Source: Aidingimonas halophila
Lineage (GTDB): Bacteria; Pseudomonadota; Gammaproteobacteria; Pseudomonadales; Halomonadaceae
Length of the DNA: 64,000 nt
Assembly: GCF_900106955.1 (NCBI RefSeq)
Contig: NZ_FNNI01000001.1
Span: forward strand, 186,001-250,000
Direction of reading: 5' to 3'
Below are positions 50,970 to 59,849 of this stretch, piece after piece (position 1 is the first letter of the stretch; each line of letters opens with the position of its first letter). Position numbers and translations under genes: made by a program. Under the pieces are notes generated by a model. The model saw only the letters and a program-made list of their open reading frames with translations, searched no databases and was not told the origin of the DNA.

Positions 50970-51049
50970 GCTTGAAGCTATAAGCTGTAAGTCACAGCCT
51001 GCTGCGCACCAGGACCGGGGGTATTGGCTTACCGCTTATGGCTTAAAGC
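50970..51049. repeat. Imperfect 22-base inverted repeat between pth and ychF
   Basis: The arm at 50970-50991 and the reverse complement of 51028-51049 agree at 19 of 22 bases, with a 36-base middle. The arms are built of AAGCT-like short units. This resembles dispersed intergenic palindromes (REP-like) of pseudomonads and halomonads. No transposase gene is present. Only one copy is in this window. Confidence 0.65.
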
Positions 51050-51107
51050 CGAGTTGAGTAGACTCCCTGCAACTCTTCACTCATGAAAACGCTTCCAGGA
51101 ACATCCC

Positions 51108-52199
51108 ATGGGTTTCAACTGCGGTATCGTCGGCCTGCCCAATGTCGGCAAGTCCACACTGTTCAATGCATTGACCAAATCCGGTATTGATGCCGAAAAC
51201 TTCCCATTCTGTACGATCGAACCCAATGTCGGCATCGTGGCCATGCCGGACCCACGCCTCGACAAACTGGCCGAGATCGCCAAACCCCAGAAAGTCATTC
51301 CCACCACCATGGAATTCGTGGATATCGCCGGCCTGGTTGCAGGCGCTTCCAAGGGCGAAGGACTTGGCAACCAGTTTCTTGCCAACATCCGCGAGACGGA
51401 TGCCATAGCTCATGTCGTACGCTGCTTCGACAATGACAATGTCATCCACGTCAGTAACCAGGTGGACCCCCGCGTCGATATCGAGACCATCAATCTCGAG
51501 CTGGCCCTTGCGGACCTCGATAGCGTCGAAAAGGCGCTGCAACGACTAGCCCGGGTCGTCAAAAGCGGCGACAAGGAAGCCATTGCCACCAAGGCAATAT
51601 TAGACCGCATCCATCCGCATTTGGCGGAAGGGCAACCGCTACGAAGCTTCGGGCTCGATGACGATGAAAAACGTCAACTCAAGAGCTTCAACTTCCTGAC
51701 CCTGAAGCCCACCATGTACATTGCCAATGTCAATGACGATGGTTTCGAGAACAACCCCTATCTCGATACCGTCAAGGAAATAGCGACTCAGGAAGGTGCG
51801 GTCGTCGTCCCCGTTTGCAACCAGATCGAGGCCGAAATCGCGGAGCTCGACGAGGAAGAACGTGACATGTTCCTCGACGAACTGGGAATGGAAGAGCCCG
51901 GCCTCGACCGTGTCATTCGTGCCGGCTATCAATTGCTCGGCTTGCAAACCTACTTCACCGCCGGTGAAAAGGAAGTGCGTGCCTGGACAGTACCGATCGG
52001 CGCCACGGCTCCGGAAGCTGCCGGTGTCATCCACACCGACTTTCAGAAAGGCTTTATCCGGGCCGAGGTGGTCAGTTACGCGGACTATGTGTCCCTCGGC
52101 GGAGAACAGGCTGCCAAGGATGCCGGCAAATGGCGTCTAGAAGGAAAGGATTACATCGTTGCCGATGGCGACGTCATCCATTTCCGTTTCAATGTCTAG
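51108..52199 (+). CDS. ychF: Redox-regulated ATPase/GTPase YchF
   Basis: OLA1/YchF-family P-loop protein that binds ribosomes and prefers ATP; linked to oxidative stress. The 363-residue product (E. coli 363) has G1 [15 protein letters not shown] at residues 8-22 and G3 [20 protein letters not shown]. It ends in the TGS-like C-terminal domain with [37 protein letters not shown] and [18 protein letters not shown]. Last gene of the conserved block. Confidence 0.96.
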   Translation: MGFNCGIVGLPNVGKSTLFNALTKSGIDAENFPFCTIEPNVGIVAMPDPRLDKLAEIAKPQKVIPTTMEFVDIAGLVAGASKGEGLGNQFLANIRETDAIAHVVRCFDNDNVIHVSNQVDPRVDIETINLELALADLDSVEKALQRLARVVKSGDKEAIATKAILDRIHPHLAEGQPLRSFGLDDDEKRQLKSFNFLTLKPTMYIANVNDDGFENNPYLDTVKEIATQEGAVVVPVCNQIEAEIAELDEEERDMFLDELGMEEPGLDRVIRAGYQLLGLQTYFTAGEKEVRAWTVPIGATAPEAAGVIHTDFQKGFIRAEVVSYADYVSLGGEQAAKDAGKWRLEGKDYIVADGDVIHFRFNV

Positions 52200-52212
52200 A
52201 TGACATACCACC

Positions 52213-52246
52213 CGGGATCGGGACTCCATTCGAGTTCCGACTCCCG
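52213..52246 (+). terminator. Probable terminator after ychF
   Basis: Imperfect GC hairpin (CGGGA.TCGG.GACTC arm with its complement, CATTC loop) starting 13 bases after the ychF stop, followed by TTTC. A plausible, weak intrinsic terminator. Confidence 0.5.
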
Positions 52247-52341
52247 TTTCCCGGCCGACACTGGCGTATTCCTTCTTTCTCCATCCGTTCGCAACGGCAG
52301 ATTACCGGTTGCCATCAGCCCTGTCATGGCCGACACTCTGG

Positions 52342-52417
52342 TTAGACTAAGGTCTAAATTCTGTCACACCTACATCATATTCCCCGGTTTTTGACAAATC
52401 CTGCCAAGAAATTGGCA
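52342..52417. promoter_or_regulatory. Two dyads in the putA upstream region
   Basis: The gap 52200-52577 (378 bases) has no gene. It holds TTAGAC-TAAG-GTCTAA at 52342-52357 and TGCCAA-GAAA-TTGGCA at 52402-52417. Both are perfect six-base inverted repeats with four-base spacers, in a locally AT-rich stretch. Each has the size of a dimer operator. A TTGACA at 52391 may be part of a promoter, but I see no matching -10. They suggest regulation of putA by a separate DNA-binding protein. Confidence 0.5.
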
Positions 52418-52577
52418 AGACACCCTGCCGTCACCCACTCTACATTCTAGGCACGAAACCGTTGGGCCGGAAACCACATCAACCGCGCCTTGGGACATCG
52501 CCATGCATCACCATGCACGCGATCTGACGGTGCCTTGGTTTCCTTTCGCCCAACCATGACACGCTAGGGGTAATCAG

Positions 52578-55500
52578 ATGCTGAATGCCAATGACATGCT
52601 CGTTAGCGCTACCTGGACGCAGGAGCTCGATACGCTCTTCAACCGGATCAGCGAGCATTACATCGTCGATGAAAATGCTTTCGTGGCTGAACTTGTCGAT
52701 GTCCTATCCGCCGACAAGGACGATTACAAGCGCATCGCCGACAAGACGGCTGAACTGGTTCGTGACGTGCGCGACATGGACACGGCTGTCGACACGATCG
52801 ATGAACTATTGCAGCAATACAGCCTGGATACCCACGAGGGTCTGATGCTGATGTGCCTGGCCGAAGCGATGTTACGCATCCCGGACAAGGCAACGGCAGA
52901 CGCCCTGATCGAGGACAAGCTGGGACCGGCGGACTGGAAATCGCATCTGGGTCAGAGCGAGTCCTGGTTCGTCAATGCATCGACATGGGGGTTGCTGATG
53001 ACGGGCCGCGTCATCAACCTCGATCAGCCCAAGGAAGGCAAACCTGCCAGCTTCATCAACAAACTCGTCAATCGGATGGGAGAACCCGTCATCCGTCGAG
53101 CCATGTACGAAGCCATGAAGATCATGGGCCGGCAGTTCGTTCTGGGACGCGATATCGACGAAGCGCTGAAACGCTCACGAGCACTCTTCGATAAAGGGTA
53201 TACCTACTCGTACGACATGCTGGGCGAAGCCGCACGGACACGCAGTGATGCCGGTCGTTATTTCGATGATTACGCCAACGCCATCAAACAAGTCGGACAT
53301 ACCAGCCAGACACTGGCAAGCACGACACCGGCCCCGTCGATATCCATCAAACTCTCGGCACTGCATCCACGTTATGAGTTCGGACGTCGCGCGCAGATCC
53401 TCGATGAACTGGTTGCCACCGTGAAGCAACTTGCCCAAATGGCGAGGGAACGGGACGTCGCGATTACCATCGATGCCGAGGAAGTCGACCGACTGGAACT
53501 GTCACTAGAAGTGTTTCGGGCGGTGTATGAAAGCGATGTCTGCCGTGGCTGGGGGCATTTCGGCCTTGTGGTCCAGACCTATTCCAAGCGTGCACTACCG
53601 ACGCTTCACTATCTTAACCGCCTTGCCGACACGCAGGGTGACGTCATTCCCGTCCGTCTGGTCAAAGGGGCCTACTGGGATAGTGAAATCAAGGAAGCCC
53701 AACAGCTCGGTGTCGACGGCTACCCTGTCTATACTCGCAAGGCCAATACCGACGTCGCCTATCTGGTCTGTAGTCATTTTCTGCTGTCCGACGACACTCG
53801 AGATCATCTGTTTCCTCAGTTTGCCACGCACAACGCCCATACCATCAGCACCATCCTGGAGCTCGCCAACGAGACCGATCGTGCCTTCGAATTCCAGCGT
53901 CTTCATGGCATGGGGGAAGCCCTCTATGACGCGGCACTCTCCCGTGCTCCCGAGGGAACCTATTGCCGTATCTATGCACCGGTAGGTGCCCACAAGGATC
54001 TACTGCCCTACCTGGTTCGACGGCTACTGGAAAATGGCGCCAACTCTTCCTTCGTACACCAACTGGTCGACCCCCGGGTGCCGGTCGAATCGTTGTGCGT
54101 TCACCCGGTAGAAACGCTTCAGCAATACGAAAGCTACGCCAACGACAAGATTCCACTACCGCCTTATATCTATGGTCCGAAACGCAAGAATTCGCAGGGA
54201 GTGAACTTGAACATTCACAGTCAGTACCAGCCACTCATCGACGAGATGGCGACCTTCATGGACAAGGAGCACCACGCCAAACCACTGCTGGCCTTCAACG
54301 TCGACGACGATACCGATGCACGCCATACCGTGCTTTGTCCGTTCGACCGACGCGTTCAGGTCGGCAGTGTGCAGTGGACCTCCGCTGACCAGGCAGCCAA
54401 GGCGGTCGATGCAGCCTGGTCGGCATTTCCCCGCTGGGAAGCGACTCCGGTCGGCGAGCGGGCCGAGATTATCCGCCGCCTGGCGGACTTGATGGAAACC
54501 CACATGGCGGAATTGATGACACTCTGTTCTCGCGAAGGTGGGAAATTGCTGACGGATGGCGTGGCTGAAATTCGCGAAGCCGTGGACTTCTGCCGCTACT
54601 ACGCCGTGCGTGCAGAAGAATTGTTCGGCGAGTCAACGCCGCTGCCAGGCCCCACAGGCGAGACCAATGAGCTGATACTCGGCGGTAAGGGTGTCTTCGC
54701 TGCGATCAGTCCATGGAACTTCCCCGTGGCAATTTTCTGTGGCCAGATGGTTGCGGCCGCCGTTTCCGGCAACACCGTCCTGGCGAAACCGGCTGAACAG
54801 ACGTCGCTGGTTGCCCATCGTGTCGTCGAACTGCTCTACGAAGCCGGCATGCCACGGGATGTCGTGCAGTTGTTACCCGGCGATGGTCCCACCGTAGGCA
54901 GCATTCTAACTTCCGATCCCCGTATCACGGGCGTTGTCTTCACTGGCGGCACCGATACCGCGCAAATCATCAACCGAAGCCTGGCAGCTCGCGAAGGGGC
55001 GGCACTTCCGACCCTGATCGCCGAAACCGGCGGACTGAATGCCATGATCGTCGACTCGACAGCCCTGCCTGAGCAAGTGGTCGAGGATGTCATCCAGTCC
55101 TCGTTCCAGAGCGCGGGCCAACGTTGCAGTGCATTACGCGTGCTCTATTTGCAGGAGGATGTCGCCGAGCGTGTCATCGAGATTCTCAAGGGAGCCATGG
55201 ACGAATTGCGTGTCGGCGATCCCAGAGACCTGGGGACCGATGTCGGTCCAGTGATCGATGATGATGCAAGGCGAGGCCTCATGGCTCATATCGATGGACT
55301 CAAACAGGAAGGCCGACTGGTCGCCGAAGCCCAACTCGATCCGACACAGACGGGCAATGGTACCTTCATTGCGCCCACCGCCTTCGAAATCGATGGCATC
55401 AACGATCTCGAGCGTGAACAGTTCGGCCCCATCCTGCACATCGTGCGTTACCGTGCCGCCGATATCGATGATGTCATCGAGTCAATCAACAAACGGGGTT

Positions 55501-55769
55501 ACGGGCTGACCTTCGGCGTGCACAGTCGCAACGAGTCCTTCGCTGAGTATATTGCCGAAAAGGTTCGTGTCGGTAACGTCTATGTGAATCGCAATATCAT
55601 TGGCGCCGTTGTCGGTGTGCAGCCTTTCGGTGGACAAGGGCTGTCAGGAACGGGACCCAAGGCAGGAGGCCCACATTACCTGTTGCGCTTTGCGACCGAA
55701 AAATCACTGACCATCAACACCGCAGCTCTGGGCGGCAATGCCTCCCTATTGGCACTGGAGGATGACTAA
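52578..55769 (+). CDS. putA: Bifunctional proline dehydrogenase / P5C dehydrogenase PutA
   Basis: Oxidises proline to glutamate via P5C at the inner membrane face. The 1063-residue protein has a proline dehydrogenase barrel at about residues 130-480 (SIKLSALHPRYEF, VRLVKGAYWDSEIKEAQ, ATHNAHTI). The aldehyde dehydrogenase is at about 560-1040: ISPWNFPVAIFCGQM, ETGGLNAMIVDS, and the catalytic Cys near 850 in AGQRCSALRVLYL. It starts directly with the alpha domain and lacks the N-terminal ribbon-helix-helix of the 1320-residue E. coli PutA, so it should not repress its own gene. putP follows. Confidence 0.95.
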   Translation: MLNANDMLVSATWTQELDTLFNRISEHYIVDENAFVAELVDVLSADKDDYKRIADKTAELVRDVRDMDTAVDTIDELLQQYSLDTHEGLMLMCLAEAMLRIPDKATADALIEDKLGPADWKSHLGQSESWFVNASTWGLLMTGRVINLDQPKEGKPASFINKLVNRMGEPVIRRAMYEAMKIMGRQFVLGRDIDEALKRSRALFDKGYTYSYDMLGEAARTRSDAGRYFDDYANAIKQVGHTSQTLASTTPAPSISIKLSALHPRYEFGRRAQILDELVATVKQLAQMARERDVAITIDAEEVDRLELSLEVFRAVYESDVCRGWGHFGLVVQTYSKRALPTLHYLNRLADTQGDVIPVRLVKGAYWDSEIKEAQQLGVDGYPVYTRKANTDVAYLVCSHFLLSDDTRDHLFPQFATHNAHTISTILELANETDRAFEFQRLHGMGEALYDAALSRAPEGTYCRIYAPVGAHKDLLPYLVRRLLENGANSSFVHQLVDPRVPVESLCVHPVETLQQYESYANDKIPLPPYIYGPKRKNSQGVNLNIHSQYQPLIDEMATFMDKEHHAKPLLAFNVDDDTDARHTVLCPFDRRVQVGSVQWTSADQAAKAVDAAWSAFPRWEATPVGERAEIIRRLADLMETHMAELMTLCSREGGKLLTDGVAEIREAVDFCRYYAVRAEELFGESTPLPGPTGETNELILGGKGVFAAISPWNFPVAIFCGQMVAAAVSGNTVLAKPAEQTSLVAHRVVELLYEAGMPRDVVQLLPGDGPTVGSILTSDPRITGVVFTGGTDTAQIINRSLAAREGAALPTLIAETGGLNAMIVDSTALPEQVVEDVIQSSFQSAGQRCSALRVLYLQEDVAERVIEILKGAMDELRVGDPRDLGTDVGPVIDDDARRGLMAHIDGLKQEGRLVAEAQLDPTQTGNGTFIAPTAFEIDGINDLEREQFGPILHIVRYRAADIDDVIESINKRGYGLTFGVHSRNESFAEYIAEKVRVGNVYVNRNIIGAVVGVQPFGGQGLSGTGPKAGGPHYLLRFATEKSLTINTAALGGNASLLALEDD

Positions 55770-55882
55770 CAAACTGACTGATTCGCCGCATCGTCGATGG
55801 AGCATGCAAGCTTGTGCATCACGAGCGCGTGAAATGTCACGGCGTTTCAGCTAATACTCATAAAAGATGGAAAGTGTCCGAT

Positions 55883-55903
55883 AGCCCGTCCATAGAACGG
55901 GCT
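55883..55903. other. Hairpin AGCCCGT-N7-ACGGGCT between putA and putP
   Basis: Perfect seven-base stem in the 194-base putA-putP gap, without a T-run. It could tune putP relative to putA. The same gap contains the palindrome CAAGCTTG near 55806. Confidence 0.45.
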
Positions 55904-55963
55904 GCAAACACAACACATGGCGCAATCAGCGCATGTCAAACAGCCCCTGGAGAGGACAACCCC

Positions 55964-57442
55964 ATGGTTCAAAACGACTTCACCATCGGTTTGACCTTTG
56001 CCGTCTACCTGGCCGTCATGCTCGGTATCGGTATCGTCGCCTACCAACGTACCACCAACTTGTCCGACTACATACTAGGGGGACGTTCCCTGGGTCCGTG
56101 GACGTCGGCGATTTCCGCCGGCGCCTCGGATATGTCCGGCTGGTTGTTGCTCGGTTTACCGGGAGCCGCCTATGTCAGCGGAATTTCCGCCAGTTGGATC
56201 GGTATCGGCCTGCTTATCGGCACCTGGTTGAACTGGTTGATCGTCGCTCGGCGTCTGCGCATCTACAGCTTCAAGGCCAATGATTCACTGACCCTGCCGG
56301 ATTTCTTCGCCAACCGGTTCCGCGACAAGACACAGCTTTTGCGCGTCGTATCAGCCGTTTTCATCCTCCTGTTCTTCCTGTTCTACACCAGTTCCGGACT
56401 GGTGGCTGGCGGCAAATTGTTCGAAACGGTCTTTGGCCTCGATTACACAATTGCCGTATCGGTAGGCACGTTGGCGATCGTCGCCTATACCTTCTTTGGC
56501 GGCTTCCTTGCCGTCTCCTGGACCGACTTGATCCAAGGACTGATGATGGCCGCCGCCCTGGTGATCGTCCCCGTTATCGCCTTGGTGTCTCTGGGTGGAT
56601 TCAGCGGCGCCGGTGAGCAGATTCTGGCCGAGAATCCCGACATGTTGAGTTGGTTCGTGGATGCCAACAACGGGGAAGCGCTCACGGTCATCGGCATCAT
56701 CAGCTCATTGGCCTGGGGACTTGGCTACTTTGGGCAGCCCCATATTCTGGCGCGCTTTGCAGCCATTCGCAGTGAAGACGATATCCCCACGGCCCGACGT
56801 ATTGCCGTAAGCTGGTCGGGTCTGTGCCTGATCTGCGCCGTTGCCGTCGGCGTGCTGGGACTGGTCTACATGTCCCGCGATCTAGGAGATGGTGAAACAG
56901 TCTTCATGGTCATGGTCAACGCCATCTTCCACCCGGCAGTGGCCGGCATCCTGCTGGCAGCCATCCTGGCCGCGGTGATGTCCACCGCTGACTCGCAACT
57001 CCTGGTATCATCCTCCGCCTTGACCGACGATTTCTACAAGGCCATGTTCCGCAAGGATGCCTCACAAAGCGAATTGGTCTGGGTGGGACGCCTGGCTGTC
57101 GTTGGCATTGCGATCATCGCCTACCTGTTGGCCATGAACCCCGACTCCACCGTGCTCGGACTCGTCTCCTACGCCTGGGCCGGATTTGGAGCCGCCTTTG
57201 GTCCAGCACTCGTCATGTCCTTGTTCTGGCGCCGCATGAATCAGTGGGGCGCACTGGCAGGCATCATCGTAGGAGGTGTCACGGTAGTCCTCTGGGCCGA
57301 ACTGACTGGCGGGATATTCGATCTGTATGAGATCGTGCCCGGCGTCGTCCTTGCCTATATCGCTATCGTCATCGTCAGCCTGGTCACCGCGGAACCCAGC
57401 CAAGACATCACCGACGAGTTCGATGAGCTCAAGCAATCTTGA
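55964..57442 (+). CDS. putP: Sodium/proline symporter PutP
   Basis: SSS-family inner-membrane importer. The 492-residue protein (E. coli 502) has about 13 hydrophobic segments and the sodium/proline site stretch LGPWTSAISAGASDMSGWLLLGLPGA in the second helix. Further landmarks are GLGYFGQPHILARFAAIRSEDD and AAILAAVMSTADSQLLVSSSALTDDFYK. Start 55964 has GGAGAGG upstream; the open frame to 55814 is not membrane-like. Together with putA it supports use of proline as carbon, nitrogen or osmolyte source. Confidence 0.95.
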   Translation: MVQNDFTIGLTFAVYLAVMLGIGIVAYQRTTNLSDYILGGRSLGPWTSAISAGASDMSGWLLLGLPGAAYVSGISASWIGIGLLIGTWLNWLIVARRLRIYSFKANDSLTLPDFFANRFRDKTQLLRVVSAVFILLFFLFYTSSGLVAGGKLFETVFGLDYTIAVSVGTLAIVAYTFFGGFLAVSWTDLIQGLMMAAALVIVPVIALVSLGGFSGAGEQILAENPDMLSWFVDANNGEALTVIGIISSLAWGLGYFGQPHILARFAAIRSEDDIPTARRIAVSWSGLCLICAVAVGVLGLVYMSRDLGDGETVFMVMVNAIFHPAVAGILLAAILAAVMSTADSQLLVSSSALTDDFYKAMFRKDASQSELVWVGRLAVVGIAIIAYLLAMNPDSTVLGLVSYAWAGFGAAFGPALVMSLFWRRMNQWGALAGIIVGGVTVVLWAELTGGIFDLYEIVPGVVLAYIAIVIVSLVTAEPSQDITDEFDELKQS

Positions 57443-57450
57443 TCTCGATG

Positions 57451-57480
57451 GCCGGAGCCTTCCACAGAGAAGGCTCCGGC
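57451..57480. terminator. Hairpin after putP (GCCGGAGCCTTC stem)
   Basis: Perfect 12-base stem with a six-base loop, nine bases after the putP stop and 12 bases beyond the convergent small membrane gene. Very stable and probably bidirectional, although T-runs are missing. Confidence 0.75.
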
Positions 57481-57491
57481 ATGCCCGAGTG

Positions 57492-57776
57492 TCAAGCCCG
57501 CCAGATCAACAGCAGGGTAAACACGCCCAATACCCACCAACAGGTGGGGGCTCCCAATAGACGCTGGCGCCAGTGGCTCTGATCATACAGGCCCATTCCA
57601 TACACGAAGCCTGCTCCCAGCGCCCAGACTCCGAGCGCAATGGCAGGCAAGCGTAGTGGCATGGCCAGAGAGGACAATAATTCCGGCCGCCACAGCAACC
57701 ACAGAGCCAATCCAGCCGTGACGCCCATCGTCATCAGCGGCGACCAAGGATGGCGGTAAAGACGGTCATGCCCCAT
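57492..57776 (-). CDS. Small three-helix membrane protein, unknown (YbgE-like shape)
   Basis: 94 residues with three predicted transmembrane segments (near 14-31, 42-60 and 78-92) and short charged loops (GLYDQSHWRQRLLG). The ATG at 57776 has a GGAGAGAAG site, so translation is credible. Its length and pattern (ALGVWALGAGFVYGMGL) weakly recall YbgE of cyd operons, but no cydAB lie nearby and the resemblance is by eye. It converges on putP and is divergent from ompW. Function unknown. Confidence 0.68.
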   Translation of the reverse strand: MGHDRLYRHPWSPLMTMGVTAGLALWLLWRPELLSSLAMPLRLPAIALGVWALGAGFVYGMGLYDQSHWRQRLLGAPTCWWVLGVFTLLLIWRA

Positions 57777-57928
57777 CGCTTCTCTCCATGTCGACTTTTA
57801 CTCTCACGCTCCCAGTAAAGACGATTTTCGGTATTGAGGCGACTCGGTGTCATCCAGCCTGTGTACCTACGATACCGGGATAATTCGCTGACATTATTAC
57901 GACTATTGTCGTGATAGTTTTTTTAAAC

Positions 57929-57957
57929 ATGACTTAGGAAACACTGTTTCCTATACT
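57929..57957 (+). promoter_or_regulatory. ompW promoter with a palindromic operator filling the spacer
   Basis: ATGACT at 57929-57934 and TATACT at 57952-57957 are 17 bases apart, a reasonable sigma-70 pair. A perfect dyad TAGGAAAC-ACT-GTTTCCTA at 57935-57953 fills the spacer and touches both boxes, the geometry of a repressor or MerR-like site. Further upstream ACGAC-TATT-GTCGT (57898-57911) is followed by a T-run. The rest of the 263-base gap shows nothing else. Confidence 0.55.
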
Positions 57958-58039
57958 CCAGTTGTTCAAGATGACGCTTCATGCCTATCGGTAATGACAC
58001 TTTGATAGCATGAAGTTGTTACACAAGGGAGGGTGACTG

Positions 58040-58648
58040 ATGAACAAACTCAAACTCATGACTGCCGCAATCATCGCCGGAGGCTGCCTGTTTACTGTCC
58101 AATCGGCGTTGGCTTACAGTGCCGGTGACATTTTCGTTCGCGGCGGTGTCGCCAAGTCCGAACCCGACGGTTCCGATAACGGCGACATCCAGGGCAGTGA
58201 TCTGACCATCAAGGATGAGACAGGCTTTACTTATGGCCTAGGCTACCTGTTCACCGACAAGGTCGGTGTCGAGCTCGGTGGCAGCGAAAAATTCGAACAC
58301 GACCTACGTCTGAACGGCGCCGATGCGGAAAGTGTCGATCGCATGCCGGTCAATCTGATGGTCAACTATTACCCGCTAGGCGGCATGGACTCCCGCGTAC
58401 AACCCTATGTGGGTGCGGGCGTCAATTATACGCGCTTCTCCGGCGAACCAGGCGATCTTGACGTGGATAGCTCCTATGGCGCCGTCGGCCAACTGGGTGT
58501 CGATCTCGCGGTTACCGACAACGTCATGCTCAACGGTTTCGCCAACTATGCCGATGTCGACGGCGATATCGAACAGAACGGTACCAAAGTCGGTAACGCC
58601 GATGTCGATCCCGTTACCATCGGAGGCGGCGTAACCCTGCGCTTCTGA
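58040..58648 (+). CDS. ompW: OmpW-family outer membrane protein
   Basis: Eight-stranded beta-barrel porin for small hydrophobic molecules. The 202-residue product has a signal peptide ending ALA (residues about 1-25), then AYSAGDIFVRGGVAKSEPDGS. Alternating strand patterns include YGLGYLFTDKVGVELGGSEKFEHDL, PVNLMVNYYPLGG and VQPYVGAGVNYTRF. It ends in a barrel-type terminal Phe (GGGVTLRF). GGGAGGG precedes the start. Monocistronic, with a strong downstream hairpin. Regulation by a dyad-binding protein is suggested by its promoter. Confidence 0.9.
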   Translation: MNKLKLMTAAIIAGGCLFTVQSALAYSAGDIFVRGGVAKSEPDGSDNGDIQGSDLTIKDETGFTYGLGYLFTDKVGVELGGSEKFEHDLRLNGADAESVDRMPVNLMVNYYPLGGMDSRVQPYVGAGVNYTRFSGEPGDLDVDSSYGAVGQLGVDLAVTDNVMLNGFANYADVDGDIEQNGTKVGNADVDPVTIGGGVTLRF

Positions 58649-58686
58649 ATATGGCACTCGAATGACGTCAATGTCGAGGTCCAGTA

Positions 58687-58722
58687 AACGACGACGCCGT
58701 CCCAAGGAGCGGCGTCGTCGTT
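58687..58722. terminator. Strong bidirectional terminator after ompW
   Basis: AACGACGACGCCG pairs perfectly with CGGCGTCGTCGTT (13-base stem, ten-base loop) and lies between convergent ompW and the GGCT-fold gene. There are only short T pairs at the base, but the stem is very stable. Confidence 0.8.
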
Positions 58723-58738
58723 ATCTGTGTCCTGCAGC

Positions 58739-59239
58739 TTATCGTGGCGAGTGACGTGAAAGCCCCAGCATGGTCAATACAGCATCATCCAGCCCCTCGA
58801 CGACGTCCACTTGGGAGAGTTGGCGGTGGTATGAATCACTCAGGAAGGGCCGCCCGGCCAACAGATGATCAAGATACTCCCGAGCCGGCTTGAGCCCGGG
58901 ACGAATGCGCTCAGGGACGGCAATATAGACCCAGGCATCAATCGTGCCCAGCGAGGTCAGGATCGCTTTCCGTTGCCGCTGATAATCATGCGGGACCCCT
59001 TCGAAAGGGTCCATCAACTCGACCTGGGCGGCATCTGCCAATTGAAACAGCGCCCCTTCCACCTGGGAGCCAGGCTGGTGAACAACATTGGCATGGGCGA
59101 TACCGGGAATGCGAGATGCCTTGTTGAAGGACAAGGCGTGATCGGGAAGCACACCGGCAAGGACCCGTTTTGTCGAACCGATACGGGCTTGCACCCGATC
59201 GGGATTCATATTACTGCCATAAGCAAAGTAGTAGGTCAT
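58739..59239 (-). CDS. GGCT-fold (gamma-glutamylcyclotransferase-like) protein
   Basis: The 166-residue protein begins YYFAYGSNMNPDRVQARIG, the substrate loop of the GGCT/AIG2 fold. A conserved acidic residue follows in the middle part (MDPFEGVPHDYQRQ), with ALFQLADAAQVELMD before it. The fold cyclises gamma-glutamyl groups to 5-oxoproline in characterised members; the substrate here is unknown. A link to the gamma-glutamylated amines of the polyamine block is conceivable but the genes lie 18 kb apart. It is three bases after yqcC and likely co-transcribed with it. Confidence 0.8.
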   Translation of the reverse strand: MTYYFAYGSNMNPDRVQARIGSTKRVLAGVLPDHALSFNKASRIPGIAHANVVHQPGSQVEGALFQLADAAQVELMDPFEGVPHDYQRQRKAILTSLGTIDAWVYIAVPERIRPGLKPAREYLDHLLAGRPFLSDSYHRQLSQVDVVEGLDDAVLTMLGLSRHSPR

Positions 59240-59242
59240 ACC

Positions 59243-59578
59243 TCAACCGTTCTCCGTTATGACACGATCCACTTCCTCAATAGCCCTGACCACCAGCAAC
59301 AACTTACTGGCTTTTACCTGCTGCTCCTTCAGATAGTATTCCACCATCGGTGCCACCTCGCTTTTGTCAGGTAACGCCGATTCTTGCTCGATGATGATAT
59401 CCAGTTTCGATATGAAAACGAACCGCAGCCACTGCGGCAGTTCCATGGTATCGATACAAAAGGGTTGCTGACTTTGATAAGCCTGTGGCGGCGGTTCCGG
59501 CACGCGCCACATATCGCTCGCTTTCAACGTCGCTTCCAGGCGGCGCAACGACTCATCAAGCTCATGGTATACATTCAT
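59243..59578 (-). CDS. yqcC: YqcC family protein (DUF446)
   Basis: Small helical protein of 111 residues. It matches E. coli YqcC in WRVPEPPPQAYQSQQPFCIDTMELPQWLRFVFI (read as landmarks) and in the later VAPMVEYYLKE. In enterics yqcC is next to truC (tRNA-pseudouridine synthase), which is not here; instead a GGCT-fold gene follows. The function is not established. The ATG at 59578 has a GGGGGCG stretch upstream as a weak ribosome site. Confidence 0.82.
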   Translation of the reverse strand: MNVYHELDESLRRLEATLKASDMWRVPEPPPQAYQSQQPFCIDTMELPQWLRFVFISKLDIIIEQESALPDKSEVAPMVEYYLKEQQVKASKLLLVVRAIEEVDRVITENG

Positions 59579-59849
59579 ATCGCCCCCATACGGTCTTTGC
59601 CACCATTATCCCGACCATTGATGCCTCTGGCCAGAATCTATCGACCAACAATGTCTGTGACTTCATTCACAATTGGCGTGAAAGATCCTGTGGACAAACA
59701 TGGGAAAACGCTTCACAGCCAAAGCGACATGCCGCTCTCAAGACATTGATCAAAAATTGTCCACCCCTGCTGGCAATCACTCCCGCAAGTGGCTGACAAG
59801 ATCCCAGTCGGCAGGGTACAGTGCCACCGTCCGGGACGGGATACGATCT

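Noticed and set aside
52414-52428. Sigma-54 promoter (GG/GC) upstream of putA
   Set aside because: The GG to GC spacing is eleven rather than ten and flanking consensus bases are poor.
59689-59765. TGTGGACAA and TTGTCCACC as DnaA boxes of an origin
   Set aside because: Each differs from the consensus, only two are present, and no dnaA, dnaN or AT-rich unwinding region is nearby.
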